A DNA stretch of 64,000 nt from Plantago elongata (GCA_036897095.1 JAYMSP010000012.1:62001-126000), one strand, 5' to 3'; numbered from the stretch's first letter, positions 10,321-23,700 are shown. Numbers and translations are program-made. Notes: generated from the sequence alone by a model not told the origin.

Positions 10321-11811
10321 TTTGTTTTCATATTAGCTGAATGTTATATCTTTGCTCATTACGTGTAAAAACGAGATTTTAACTTTGTCATTTCCATCGT
10401 GTGCATGATGATGTACAAGTTTATAGACTAAATATGGGTATTGATTGGGTTCTTTCTTCCTTCTTCTAATTAACATAGAATTTCACCTCTTCGGATGTAA
10501 TTATTGTCAATATTAAAAACACAACCTCCACGAACCACTCGTGATAGGCATGTAATTTTACTTATATATATTGTTATCTAAGTTTTGAAAACTTATAAAC
10601 ACTTTCTAATATAATTCTTTCCTTTTATATATTCTACGTTTTTATAACATCAACATCTAATCATAAATTACATATATATCAATATTTAGTTGTACAGAAG
10701 TAGAATAAATATAACTCAGCGAACTATAAAAGAAAAATGAAAAACACAACTTTACACGTGTAGTGTGTAACGTCTGTTCTAGTATCATATACTAAAATAA
10801 GTTTCAATTTAATTCAATTTAAATAATTGAAGTCCAAGAGAACATAACTGTCCAAGACAACTTTTATATAATGATTAAAAGTTAAAACTAATTGATAACT
10901 ACTATTATTATAGGCAAAAACACCGCATAAGATAACTTTTTACAATATAATAGGTTCCATAATAAATTCTTAAATAACATTGTAGTCCCCTACATTTCAA
11001 CAATATCATAATATTCCCTGAACAATTATTGTTTGGTGCATGGTCCTTTTTTAACTATTCAGGAATCATCTATTGTATGTTGTTCACGATATATTATCCT
11101 TGATAAGAGTAAATGATACTATTAATTACTATATAATAAATAAAATTATATAACACTTTATTATTAGAAAAATTCACGACCATTATATAAATATATACCT
11201 GAGGGTCAATAAAGACAGAAGTGAATGTACTAGTCGATAGGCTCCGACGGGGAATGGCTACCGGCGGCCGGACATTCCTAGGGAAACTTGATGGCACAGC
11301 TGAATGATAGTGAGTGATAGTGAATGGCCCATTTTGTTCTCCTCTTTTAGTGCAAGTGAGTGATAGTGAGTAATATATGAGTGAATGAAATTGCACAAGA
11401 TTACTCCATTTATAGTATAGTATAAGTATAATAGGAGTAGTATTAATTACTATATTATTAAATCTAATCAATTTGCAACAACTCCATCTATAACTTTTAT
11501 TAAAAAAAAAGGTCTGTTTCATTAATTAGAAACTTCATTATTAATGACAATAGATTATTGTAGTAAGGGCACTTTTTTTTTCATTATTATAAAATAAATT
11601 CTAACCCAATAGTATCTATTAATTATCACTGACTTGTGTAGAAAAATGTATATATTTAAAATAAACATGGTCTAATAAATCTGTCAGTAATTCACATATT
11701 CTTAATTAAAACATTCATATAAGCATTTGTATACACACACAGTTGTATCGGTACACCCTAAAACTCCATTTGTAAAATTAACAATGTTTATATATTTTTC
11801 TAAAGTCTGAT
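10321..11811. other. AT-rich spacer with one orphan exon-like frame
   Basis: No complete gene. On the minus strand about 11380-11200 a proline/serine-rich frame (SAVPSSFPRNVRPPVAIPRR, then SLSTSTFTSVFIDPQ) ends at a consensus-like donor CAG/GTATAT. It looks like the end of a transit-peptide exon, but there is no in-frame ATG close upstream and no partner exon was found. Confidence 0.3.
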
Positions 11812-11958
11812 GGGTTGATTGGCCAGACATTTAAATGTCCCCTTTTGGCTCGATGAACATTGATTTGGCCTAAAATACACTTCAAATACCCCCATTTCAA
11901 TTTCATTCCAAACACAATTTCACAAAAATTCCAATTCAAATGCCATGCCAATCAGCCC
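11812..11958 (-). mobile_element. Tourist-like MITE, copy 3 (reverse orientation)
   Basis: Reverse-complement copy of the 158-bp family: GGGTTGATTGG at the left and CCAATCAGCCC at the right, with the family interior (TTTGGCTCGATGAACA, CATTCCAAACACAATTTCAC). The target duplication is not clear, so the borders are good to a few bases only. Confidence 0.75.
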
Positions 11959-11959
11959 C

Positions 11960-13366
11960 CGAATGATTTAACAAATTATATCAATAATTTATGAAGTGAC
12001 ATTATAATTATTAGGTATCTTATAGTAATATACAGGTACAATAAAATTTGGCTGAAGATTTAATCATTTATATTTAAGCTTAATTAATCAAACGTACTTC
12101 ATGAGTTGCGTAAAATACTTTATATAGTAATCTGCAACCCAATATGCATGATTTTTCCATATTATCTTTTATTATGAACAATAATTTTGGATGTCTCCGG
12201 AACTAGCATATGTTCTTGCCACTGAACTGAACTAAATCTACTTAGATTTTTCTATTATTAGGTTGTATTTGTACGGTTGTACCAAATTGAATGATTATTG
12301 CCTAAATATTCAGTTACATAACATTGAATTCAATTATGTCAAAAAAAAAATTTATTAGAAAGAATTTTCCAATAATTTTATATACAATGATTAAACATTA
12401 GAAGACCAACACTAACATATAACATCATCCACTGCGAACCAGGTCTACTCGCTCGAACTGCTTGGTTAAGCACCACTGACCTCCTGAATCAAATACGAGT
12501 CTCATCAACACTTCAGGAGGATTAATAGTCACATCAAACCCCGTTCAACATTCATTGTACTTCATGCTCTTCTCCCGCGCTAGAAAAATAACTTGTCCGA
12601 AAAAGTGCAAATATATGTATAAATATGCTTAGGATTAACAACAGTGGTTGTTGGAATCTGCTGCTTGTTGTAGCACGGGATTTGAATGTCAACCCTGATT
12701 AGATCGATCTTCGCCGTTCATATTCTAGCCCGACGCGATGTCATTCTGGTTTAAAAAGTTCATGACGGTCCACCGGCTGAATCAACGAAATCTCCGTGTT
12801 ACTCGGATGTGATGCGCTGCCAATGCTATACGAAAAAGAAAGAAAAAAACAAAGGGTTGGTATTCTGGCGAGTGCAGATGTGCCCTGGCTCGGAATGAGG
12901 TGTGGTCAAGCCCGTTGGACTCCTGAGGCAATTTACCACGGATGGTATGGTTTCCTTGAGAGAGTTAGATTGTGGCGAACAACTGTATATGATGATGAAG
13001 GCGAACGATTGTGGTTTGGCGATGGTGGAGGCGCAATAGGTTATGTGATTGCCGGGAGAGGAGTAGGTAGTATTGGTCAAGACAATTCATGTCTCTGAAT
13101 ATCAACTGATAGAGAAACATAAACAAGATAAACAATAAATGCGGATCCTAACACGTAGAAATCCACAAAGACAAATAAATATTAGAATCCACTATTAAAC
13201 GGAGCAAGGCTCAAGAAACATGGTTGAAACCAAAGATTCAAAGAAGACAACATAGTCTAATAATCCTGATGAATAAAACCCTAACTACTGGAATATACGC
13301 ACACACACAAATAACTATACTAATCCTAACATACTAAGACTATTAACTATTCCTAATTAACAAACT
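11960..13366. other. Spacer, no gene recognised
   Basis: Mostly AT-rich, with a more GC-rich patch at 12420-13100 that holds two overlapping frames on opposite strands (100 and 84 codons). Neither matches a known domain. The patch could be the edge of an unidentified transposable element, but no terminal repeats were found. Confidence 0.3.
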
Positions 13367-13764
13367 GGAGTTTTTCTACACTAAGGCAGGTTTTCGCCCT
13401 GCAGCACATAACAAATACAAAAATTAAGATATCTATGTCGTTAAATTTTAAAAATTAAAGTAAAAATTTGATAAATCTTAAAAAATATTATTTTAATTTT
13501 AAAAATATTTTAGAAGTCAAATTTAAATTTTTTGATTGATATTTGTATATTTCTAATTTAAATATTTATAAGGCGGAAGGGCGTAGAAAAATATAAATAT
13601 AAATAAAAAAATTAATTTATCTTTTAAAATATTTTTTAATTTTTTTAAAATTATCTATTTTTTTATTTTAGTATTTTAAAATTTAACGGAATACATATAT
13701 TCATTTCTATATTTACTATATATTATGAGGCGGGGCGAAATTATATCTTACCGTGGAAAAACTC
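13367..13764 (+). mobile_element. Non-autonomous DNA transposon with long TIRs
   Basis: Left end GAGTTTTTCTACACTAAG and right end complement GAGTTTTTCCACGGTAAG, each followed inward by TTTCGCCC and a GC-rich GCCC/GCCTC stretch, pair as imperfect terminal inverted repeats. The interior is extremely AT-rich and has no coding capacity. The flanks read AACAAACT at 13359-13366 and AACAAACC at 13765-13772, a near-perfect 8-bp target duplication. Size and duplication suit a hAT- or Mutator-type MITE; I cannot choose between them. Confidence 0.75.
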
Positions 13765-14934
13765 AACAAACCAAACTAATAGGCTAAAGCCCAAAACCTA
13801 TTTTAATAAGCTATGTAAACTAAAAGGCCCAAAAGAGGTTGGATATAATAAGCCAAGTCTAACTAATCTCGTTCCACATCACCTCACTCCTCACCCCTCT
13901 AGAAATTATACATGCTGAGTCGAGACACGGGAGTCACCCTGTCTTAGGACAAACCAAGCCCCTAAACATTAGAAAATGAAACTAAACAATCTGGAAAATC
14001 ACGAAGAATAGCATTGTTCGAAAGTGATTGGGAAAACAAAAGGATCCAAGAATAGTTAACCTAAACAAAGTACAGATTAAAGCAATCTAGGAAAATATAC
14101 TCTTGGTAAAGTAGGCCCGGTAAACTTGAGTAGAATAACTAACCTAGCAACATGTAATTAATAAGTTTGGACCATCGGAGAGGGTTGTCGTCCTTATATG
14201 TTGTTTGCATGATATTCTCACAGATAATATGAATTATTCTAACACGTCATTTCACGAGCAGATCGTCGTTAATTGACTCTATATGTGTAATTCTTACATC
14301 ATATTAAATTAAACCAACATCCCCTTAAAAAGTATTATTAAAGGAAAATGGCCATTGTCCTTTAAAAAGCCTTATTAAAGGAAAATGGCCATTGTCTTTA
14401 TTTGTTGCTTGCATTATCTTCTTGCAAGTAATGTATGGTATTCTAAAAATATTCTTGCTAGACCCCCTATGAGAAACAGAGGACGACGCTTCCCAGCAAA
14501 CCATTATATGTATTCAGATCGTTGTTGCCTCCCCGACTATATTCACCCATCAGCTACCGATTTCACTACCATTTACATGTTTGTAACTATGGAGTAAATA
14601 GTTAAGTGCAATATTTACACTTACGTAGACTACGGTGAGAAGTGAAATCATTAACAAGTATTACTCTATTATTTTCAATTGACTTAAAATAAAGTATAAA
14701 CTATAAATAAGCAGAGTTAAATTAATTTTAATAGAATAAAATTTAACTGAATTCGATTAAATTATAAAAGAATAGAGTTAAATTAATCTTAATAGAGCAG
14801 AATTAAACGGAATTGAACCGGAATTATTTTAAATTGAATATAACAAAACCTAACTACTGCTACACCCAAGAGAAAACAATAAAGCATATTATTCTCTTCT
14901 TCCCTCATCAGTCTCAACCTCCAACCAACAAAAC
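13765..14934. other. Spacer upstream of the uncharacterised gene
   Basis: No gene recognised. Contains a short tandem duplication near 14333-14400 and an AT-rich promoter-like stretch before 14935. Confidence 0.35.
14333..14400 (+). repeat. Tandem duplication, about 38-bp unit
   Basis: Two adjacent copies of a unit containing TTATTAAAGGAAAATGGCCA. Nearly identical, so recent. Confidence 0.8.
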
Positions 14935-15537
14935 ATGAAAATGAGAAACAAAGGCAAGGTTCATCCCTTTACTACTTCTTCTTCTCCTTCTTCTCCAAGT
15001 ACTCAAACTACCAGCAACACCAACAACGACGCCGTTTACCCAGTCCTGAACCTCCTACCCACAGCCATTTTCAGCCTGATATCAATCCTGTCCACACAAG
15101 ACCGCCAAGTCCTTGCTTACATGCTCTCAAGATCCGAGCAAGACAAGAAATACAAGAGTAAAAAGCACTGTACACAAAACTCTGCTCCACATTTCGACTG
15201 TGACTGTTTCAACTGCTACACTAGCTTCTGGTTCCGTTGGGACACTTCTCCTAACCGTGACCTCATCCACCAAGCCATTGAGGCTTTTGAGAGCAATGAA
15301 GAGATTAGCAGCCTTGTCAGCAAAGGGAAGAAAAAGGACAAGGTGGGTCGCCGGAAAGTTGATGTCTTGACCACTCCCGCCGCAGTTCTTGATGCCACGG
15401 CGGAGGAGGTGGCGGAGGAAGTGGTGGTGATGGTGGTGGAAGGGCGGAGCCATAGAGGGTTGGCGAGGAAAGTGTTGCCGGACGTGATGGGGATATTTAA
15501 TTCGCGTTTGTGGAGGCTTTGGAGTCCGAATGTGTAA
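14935..15537 (+). CDS. Plant-specific uncharacterised protein, CDCF-x-CYT motif family
   Basis: Intronless gene of 200 residues. I recognise the family from land plants by its signature HFDCDCFNCYTSFWFRWD followed by SPNRDLIHQAIEAFE (residues about 86-120), but no function is established. Order of parts: a basic, Ser/Thr-rich leader (1-30); a hydrophobic segment VLNLLPTAIFSLISIL with a following DRQVLAYML (about 36-66); the Cys-rich signature; an acidic/basic linker; and a C-terminal block ending RKVLPDVMGIFNSRLWRLWS. The closely spaced cysteines (C-x-C-x2-C) could bind a metal, which is inference. The ATG at 14935 is chosen because it is the first in frame and is followed by a typical leader; the second codon pair MKM offers an ATG at 14941 as a near alternative. 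Confidence 0.85.
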   Translation: MKMRNKGKVHPFTTSSSPSSPSTQTTSNTNNDAVYPVLNLLPTAIFSLISILSTQDRQVLAYMLSRSEQDKKYKSKKHCTQNSAPHFDCDCFNCYTSFWFRWDTSPNRDLIHQAIEAFESNEEISSLVSKGKKKDKVGRRKVDVLTTPAAVLDATAEEVAEEVVVMVVEGRSHRGLARKVLPDVMGIFNSRLWRLWSPNV

Positions 15538-18500
15538 TTCGAGTATGGGAAAATGTTTTTCTTTTCCTTTTTGGAATATATTTTTGGTAGTAGGTTTACG
15601 TATTCCATTTAAGTAATTGGAATATTGTTGTTAACTTGTTAATTGTCTCTATTTCATAACTCTGTTCCTGTATAATGTTGAATGGATTATCAATTTCCAG
15701 CACCTGAACCATTTTACTTGGGTCGATCAATCATATACAACTGATTTTAAAATATGTGTATAAAAGGAAATGCAATTTATAAAAACTACATGTAATTTCC
15801 ATTCAATTCAATTTAGCTCTATTTATTATATATTATATTAAAATTATGTTAGGTTTTATTCAATTTAATTCGTTTCAATTTATAAAATTACAGTTGATGA
15901 AAAAATAAACTTACTTCCACACACAGAGATTAAAGTTGTAATTTTTTCAACTTAATTATAATTTATAATTTATTTGAGTTCAGTTTAATTCAGTCTAATT
16001 TAATTTAGTAAATTTCAGTTGAAAATAAAACGGCTAAGATGAAATAAATAGTGAAAGAGAAATCTACACTGCAAGTAAATTGTGCCAAGATATAAAAGAA
16101 TACTAATATATTTGCTATGCGATGGAATGATTATCATTGAAGTATATCTCATAGTAATAATCTTCATAATTATACTGCTTTTATGAAATTTGAGATTCAT
16201 TTTAACTTTTAGTAGTAGTAATTAGGCTCTACATTCACTTTACTAATTGGGATTTATTGGGCAAACCATCATCTTGACTAAGTATTCAAACAGTTTTTTG
16301 AATATTTGATTCTACCAAGAAACAAGTGTATTTTTCAATGAATTTAATATGCAAGTAAAGATAAGGTGCAATATTCTCACTCACTTATTTGTATGGATTC
16401 TGAAAGAGACTGGTGAATACTTTTAAAATAGCAGGTAATATAGTACTATTGCTTAGTGGCCAAGGATGCTAAGTAGTTGGGATATTTTGCAAAATTAGAC
16501 CAACAACTTGCTCGTGAGTGCGACTTTTTGAAGTAGACTATCAATTTGTAATTTACCATAAAACTAAGATACGATTTGCTAATCCATCAAATGTGTTGTT
16601 TCAACTTTGGACACAATATTTAGATGGTATTTTCACCTGGTGATATAACTGAGTGGTACACTATGGATTTGGATCCATTTTTAGCCTCCACTATTATATT
16701 GAGGGTGTTAGTGGAGTAGTATGTGGTTTATGTTTGATAAGGTGTTTTTCTTAGAATTAATAGATCGAGGTTGGAGTTATATTTGTTGTTTTTAAATAAA
16801 ATGTAATTTTAATTTAATAAATTTCAATTTCACATTTTGCATGGTCCTTTATTTTGAATTGAAGACCTTTATGCTTGATAGGTTTTTTTGGTAACCAGTA
16901 ACAAAATGCAGAATTGTTTTTATTATTACTTTTTTATGAATTTTACCATTTTTGATCACCAATAATTATTATTCCCTCTGATATTTAAAAAACTTATAAT
17001 TTTTTTTTAACGCTACGTTAAAAACTTCCTAACTTATAAATGAAAAGTTTTATTCCCACTCACTAACTTTTTTATTATATCTCTTTCCAACTTCATAATC
17101 ATTTTGTTCAATCTCTCACTTACTTTATCATCCAATTACAACTTTACCAACATAATATCCAACACAAATAATTATTCTATTACTTTTGAATACTAATAAA
17201 ATAACCTCCTAAAAAGTTTATAATGAACAAGAGGAAATAATAAACTAGATAGTTTACTCCCATATCAACAATTTATAGTCTAAAGTATTCACAACATTCC
17301 GAAGAATTTCAAAAGTTATTGATGAAATGCAACCTTTTTTATAAAAAGTTGAGAAACAAGTAGGAAAAAGTGGTAAAACCTGCAAAAGTAATAGATCATT
17401 CATCATTTATATGTCAATCTGTCAAACTAGTCTTTACTAAAATATAATTCCACTATCAATAGGAATTGAACTCATAACACTCTAATCTAACTAATTGAAT
17501 TAGATAATTTTTTTATATATTATATTTAATTTATTAATTAATTAATTTACTAAATAATTTTATACACCATGAAGATAAAATTTTGAAGTTATTTTAGTTA
17601 GATTTACTTGATTTTAATTATATTAACAAACATCCATAACTGATTTATAATTAATACAATCAGTCAGTTACAGAGTAGTGTCTATTAAGATAAAATTTTA
17701 GTGGATTATTTAGTATGTTATTTGAGTTGGTAAAATTCAATTAAATTATTTATTAATTCAAATTTTAGCTTTGATTTAGTTAATCTCCATTATGTTTATT
17801 CCAGTCGGCGTGGCATCATTTAAGGTTTATGTCAACAACTTTTCCTAGCGTTGCCGGCTAATTAGATAAATTGATATATTTTGTATGTATTCGTAGGGTT
17901 AAATTTAAGATCTAACAATGGATCTCCACTTCACCAATCATAGGTTACCTATCCATCCACCATCTTATCTTGGTCAAAGATCAAAGGGCCCAAGATCAAT
18001 ACCACATCAAACTTTTACGCATCCAATTTTTAAAAGTATATTTGTACTACATACAATCAATTAAAAGTAAATATATATATTAACTTCAACATTTATTTAT
18101 AATTATTATTTATCTATAAATACTATCATTTGTTTATCTATAATTATTACATATATATTCCCATTAGATTTACATTATCACTAAAAATATAAGATTTTGA
18201 GTGATATAATATAACTCTAAAATAGCCTCAATCAATGATCATTGAAAATGAGATATCGATGATGCATTTGAAATTGGCATGAGGGTGTAGCAGTTTCTAC
18301 GACTACGAATTACTTGATAATCCGGGATGAATACATGGACACTTTAGAGAGTGTTGGTATACCAGCCGAGAAACCGTTTGATGTAATCTATTTACGTGTC
18401 TACGAAAGTAACGGTTTGTAGGGTGATGTAATAGTCCTTTGACTTGAGGTTGATGCTTACTACATGTGTGGACTCGTATGCTTTGACCATGACCAATGCT

Positions 18501-19786
18501 TGCACTCCTTGTAGGGGTAGATACAACATGTGTTGGGCTCATCACGAACCACATGTTAGTAGTACTCGAACCAAGATATGATTCATTCCTCGAAATACAC
18601 TTGGAGAGAACACTTAACTTCTCATAACTAGTTTGATCAAAATCCTTCGGCAAACAATATATATTTGAAATGGTGTTTAAATAATATTCGATCAATTAGT
18701 AGGATGAGATAAAGTAATTAAGTTATTGGAACATGCACGAATTCAAGTTCTAGACTTAATCGGGTGTTCGCGAATGAAGGGACCATATCATCATGAGCTC
18801 TACATTACAGGTAGTTTGCAATCCTTTCAAACGTTCTTTATATATTAAGAGCGTTGGGTAAATTGTCTAGGATTTTATCTAAACCTTAATTAGATTAGTA
18901 CTTACTTACATGAAGCCCTACACAACAAGGTGATTATTATATCATTCGAGTATTAGTGTAAATTAAATATTAATTGAATTAATGAATATTTAATCACCGT
19001 TATTAAGAATTGCTCTATTTGATAGAAATAATTAATAAGTCAAATTAGGTTAACAGACTTAGTTAATTGTTATATTTTTTAGAAAGTAAATGAATTAAAT
19101 TGGACTTATTTTATATTAGAGATTAATTAGATTAAATTTGATTTAATTAATTAAATCAAAAAAGTTTATTTGGATCAAATTAAATGAGGTTCAAATATAA
19201 AAGTTCAAAAGAGAGAAAGAACATAAAGATGGGCTTGATGAGTTTTAAACCCATGATCTAATGGACAAAACACTAGAGCCCAACCAACTAGGCTAGAAGA
19301 TATAATGTTATTGGACTCTTTGCCGATTTTCATGTTATATATATGATATGCGAGATCATATAGAAACACACGTTTTCCCTTCTTCTTGGCTTTTACTTGG
19401 CTATTGCAACATCTTTCTTCATGCCTCAATTCTCCATAACCATACTCAATAAATAGTTTAGTATAGTTTCGAACGGAAACTCCTAGCTAGCGTTTTTTGG
19501 TAAAATCAACTACCCGTGAATACCGATGTTCAGGAGTCTAATCATGTTATATCATTGGGATCCACATATCATACATGACGGACTGATTCAAAGAACTTTA
19601 AGGTTTTAAAGATGTTGTCTGGTAAGCTAGTGCGACGAGTAAGTATTGACTTGCTTGTTTACATAATTACGTCGAATCAAGATCAATATGCAATTAAAAA
19701 TTTCAAATTTCGCTGCGCTAAGCTAAAGTTTATCTTTTCATATTTACCGATAAATTGAACATGGATATCAAAAGAATGATAGCATG
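15538..19786. other. Gene-poor AT-rich spacer
   Basis: Over 4 kb without a supportable gene. It includes one Stowaway-like MITE. On the minus strand about 19310-19240 there is a tRNA-like stretch (TAGTTGGTTGG as an A-box-like start, then GGGTTTAAAACTC as a worn B box), perhaps an old SINE. The frame at 18695-18303 has no recognisable domain. Confidence 0.35.
16972..17237 (+). mobile_element. Stowaway-like MITE (266 bp)
   Basis: Ends TTCCCTCTGA and (complement) TTTCCTCTTG form a short inverted repeat, flanked by TA on both sides (16970-16971 and 17238-17239), the Tc1/mariner target duplication. The interior is AT-rich and non-coding. The ends are imperfect, so the family call is moderate. Confidence 0.6.
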
Positions 19787-20769
19787 TAGGACTGCTCATT
19801 TTATCCGTATCCGCAAATCCAGTCCGTTATCCACGAAAACGGACCGGATCGAATCGATCCATTAAAAACGAATCGGATCACGGATGGGGTTTTCCTTCAT
19901 TCGTTTTGAACAGATAAAACGGATAAATCCGTCGAATATCCGCGGATATCCGTTTATCCGTTAGACAAGGGGTATTATTGTTATTTACATTTTACCCTAA
20001 TTTCTACTCCTTACCAGCCGCCAGCCATTTCTTGATTTCTTCCATTCGACTCCGTCTTCTTCGTTTAATCCGTCGTTTCTCTTCCAGACTTCCACCATCA
20101 GCCGTCGCCGTTTCTCCATTCATCCCGTTTCCAGATTTCCACCGTCAGCCATTCGTTTCTCCATTCCGTTTCTTCTCCATTTGCGTCTTCCAGACTTCCA
20201 CCGACGGTCGTCTTCTTCGTTTAATCCGTCGTTTCTCTTCCAGACTTCCACCGTCAGCCGCCAGTCACCACCGACCAGATCCGCGCCGCCTCGTCACCAC
20301 CACGTCTCTGCAAACCGCCATCCCCACCTCTACTGCACTCAATTTTTCCACGCCAAAATTTGGGTAAACTATTACAAACTAACTCACTTTCCCCCGAATT
20401 TAGGGTTTCTCTCCATTCTCATCTGATATATCTCTCACAACAACCCAATTTTCCTGTAATTTTCTCCAAAATTCGATTAGTTTGTCTATGGTTTGTACCC
20501 CTAAGTGTTGAATTCATCAGTCTAATTGCTTTCCACTTGCTTTCTGATTGAATTTGAAATTTTGGATGATATCTCTTTTTCTTTTTTTTCTTTAAATTTA
20601 CTTGATACGGATATCCGTTGGATTTATTCGTTATCCGGCGGATTTATCTGTATCCAATCCGCTCGGAATGGATTGGATAACGGATGGATTATTTTTTCAT
20701 CCGTTTGACCGGATATCCGGTCAAACGGATGCGGATTGATCCGTATCCGTCCGTTGCGCAGCCACCCTA
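19787..20769 (+). mobile_element. hAT-like non-autonomous element
   Basis: Left end TAGGACTGCTCA and right end (complement) TAGGGTGGCTGCGCA resemble the TAGGG-TG ends of plant hAT elements. Both sub-terminal regions are packed with the motif ATCCGTATCCG in opposite orientation, giving a large hairpin potential. The centre (20000-20300) is unusually pyrimidine- and CG-rich and yields proline/serine-rich frames that I take as non-coding. No matching 8-bp target duplication was seen, so the element is old or the borders are slightly off. Confidence 0.6.
20051..20262 (+). repeat. Direct repeat inside the hAT-like element
   Basis: A segment of about 54 bases beginning CGTCTTCTTCGTTTAATCCG occurs at 20051-20104 and again at 20207-20260, 156 bases apart and nearly identical. 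It indicates an internal duplication after or during the element's history. Confidence 0.8.
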
Positions 20770-23700
20770 AATTTATAGTGTACCTTAGTACATGTAACCG
20801 GTGTGATTATAAATTTTCAATCATAAAAACAATTAAGCTTTAGTTGAGAATGAAATCCTAATTTGAAGTGCTTGTTATCAATTTTAAAATAATTTTATAT
20901 CAAAACCGATTAATTTAAGATTTGATATGCATGAATTTTGAAAAAGAAATACTTTGTTAGTACGAGATTCTCTCAAGTAATTTTAAACTTTTACCTTTAC
21001 CGACATGTGTGGGCAAATGCAAAATTGTCAGAACCAGAAGATAGGGTAATGAATGAGATCGCCCTTGGCGCAGCATATATTCTCCCGAATGGGGTCTGAT
21101 CACTGCAGTTAAGGAAAAATAGCAGGGCTCAGCTCACTCCTTTGTTCTTTAGGATAGGCTCATTAAACTTCTGCTCACTTCTTATCCATCTGTGGTCCTG
21201 CTGCATGTATCATATGACCACTAGCAATAGCATACTGCTTCTGCTACATTATTAGGAAAAGGAAAAACAATAACTCACGGTTGTTAATTTACATGTCACT
21301 CATCGAGTTAAAATCAACAAAATAAAGTGGAAAACTCACTCAGAGACGTGGAGTGCCTCATTATCCTCGATTGTTACTCTCACTGTGCTCAGGGATAAGA
21401 TCTCAATTTCCCTACAATGTATTATGTCACGAGAGGCAGGTATCATTAAAGTTCGCTGCGAGAGCCCACCTTAAAAGGTATCGGACAACTGGATTAGTTC
21501 ACATAGAAGTAGAACATACTTAGTGCACACAGTTGCTGGCTGAATTGTCACATTAATCACTGATTATGACATAAATTTACTCTTGAAATGAACCCAAAAA
21601 TTGTACTATGAAGAGGACAAGGAGAAAGGCTCAAGAGTTAAAGTCCTTGCACTTAGCTGGATGATCCATTCCCATGCACATTTAACATCAAATTGAACAT
21701 CCGGTGACCCAAAAATGTACATCTTGCTAGCTTCATGGGCTACACAAAACAAGCAAGTATCAGTGTGCTTTACCATACTTGCCATTTTGCATTTGGAGTT
21801 TCAACCTTTTCCTCCTGATATGTCAACTCACTAGATATAGACCCTTCTACTAACTACTACCAGATAGAGTTCAAAGAAAAATTATAGGAATTGAAATTGA
21901 CCCACTTGTGCAAAAGGTAAGTGAATGAATATTGCATTCAGATACTTGGCAGCTAGGGACTCGCAGGAAACTAGCCACGCAGGTTTATTTGATGTATATC
22001 ATAGATTTGGTTTTCATTCATCAGGAACATAGGCAAACTAATATCGAACTATCTACAAGTTTGAGTTTTAAGGAATTTTTCCAGTACTGAGATTAGATAT
22101 CATGATACAGTGAATTTTAAGGTATTGAGATTAGGTATCGAGTTTGAGTTTTAAGGTATAATATCGAACTTCCTACAAAGTTTTAAGGAATTTTTCCAGA
22201 TCCACACATAAATTAGATGCTAGATGCTAAAATTGGTGGCTAACAGCTGCTCCTGTTGGAGATGACATTAGTGAAACGGATACTATGGATCTCACTTTCT
22301 TAAATATGATTACACGATCTAGAAATGATTATTCAATCATTGATTTCGACATGAACCAAGTTATCTTCATTCACTGTCAGCATGACTAGAAGCCACACAT
22401 ATTTCAATGATCACTGTATTATTAGTCATGACTATACTCACTCACTTCACCTAAATTACCTCCATTTGTAATGTTCCGATTCAAACATATTTGATTGATT
22501 CGACCCTCCAATGGTGAGTGACCCAGCATGAAGAAAAAGTTTCAAAGCATCTTCACGGGGAGGTTCCAGAAACTTCAAAGAAATACCAAATTTCTAGATA
22601 AAAAACTTTTTTTTAGATCACAACTTCTGATATTTGATTCTCTAAGAAATGAGAAAATGCAATTAGAAGCTAAAATCATCTGCAGCAGCATTTTTTGGCT
22701 GCGAACCAACTGCAGATAAGATTAAGAATGCACAATAGCATTCTACCTGGGTGCACCAGTGAGGCACACCTCACTTGTTTTCCTTTTCAGCTTTTCTTTT
22801 ACTTTTATACTACTAATAATATACTTCAGAATTTCCTAGTTTCATGTAGAGTCATTTTGGCACTTTTCGGATATATTTTCTAGACAAATTTTCCAATATA
22901 AATACTAGAGTAAGTCACTATAAAATACGTTTACACTTTGCAAGCTGTAAAACTGGTTTGGTTGATGTCTTGTGACTCATGACTTGTAAACAGTTATTCA
23001 CAAGGCCTTGTATAAATTAATCAAATTTAAATTATAAGATAAATCAATAATGCAGATTTAAAAAGAAATTAGAAAAGAAAATAAAAATAAAATGTTGGTA
23101 TATAGCCCATGCTTTCACAGAATTACAACTTCATGCATGATCAACTCTATACAGCTCCAAGTAAACATGGTAGATGTACTTTCAAGTTTCAACTTTCAAG
23201 GATGTATTTGCAAGCTGACATTCACCAAATAACAATTAACCACTTATTGAAACTACATTTCTAGAGCAGAAGGATACCTCAAAACTTGAGCCCAGGTCAC
23301 TGGATATTCAACTGGGTCCTCCTTGATTTAGTGCTCGAATAACCAAGCAGCAATTGGAAACGACACAAGGTGAAAATGAACTAACAAAACTTTGTAAATG
23401 GGGAACATAAGCTACTTCTAGATTTACACCTAAACTCAGTGACATGCATACGACAGTCCTTGCACATGTGCTGCACACTAAATTTTTATAGGCATGTTTC
23501 TTTTCCAAGACTTCTAGTAGGGCTATTTCTGATAGAACAACGATTTGATGCCAAAACACTGAAACAGGTCATCTGTTTATATGCCACATGCTTTATAAAT
23601 TCACGAAGGATGGGGCTAGGATTTTACGAATTACTTAGAAAACAATAAAACAATAGCAATCAGTGCTCTTTATGATTTTCCAGACGAGTGGACACCCAAA

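Noticed and set aside
12796-13098. Overlapping 100- and 84-codon frames on opposite strands
   Set aside because: No family resemblance and no splice or promoter context; the two frames are mirror images of one GC-richer patch.
19978-20426. Proline/serine/arginine-rich plus-strand frames
   Set aside because: They lie inside the hAT-like element in a pyrimidine-rich duplicated core, overlap in two frames and show no domain.
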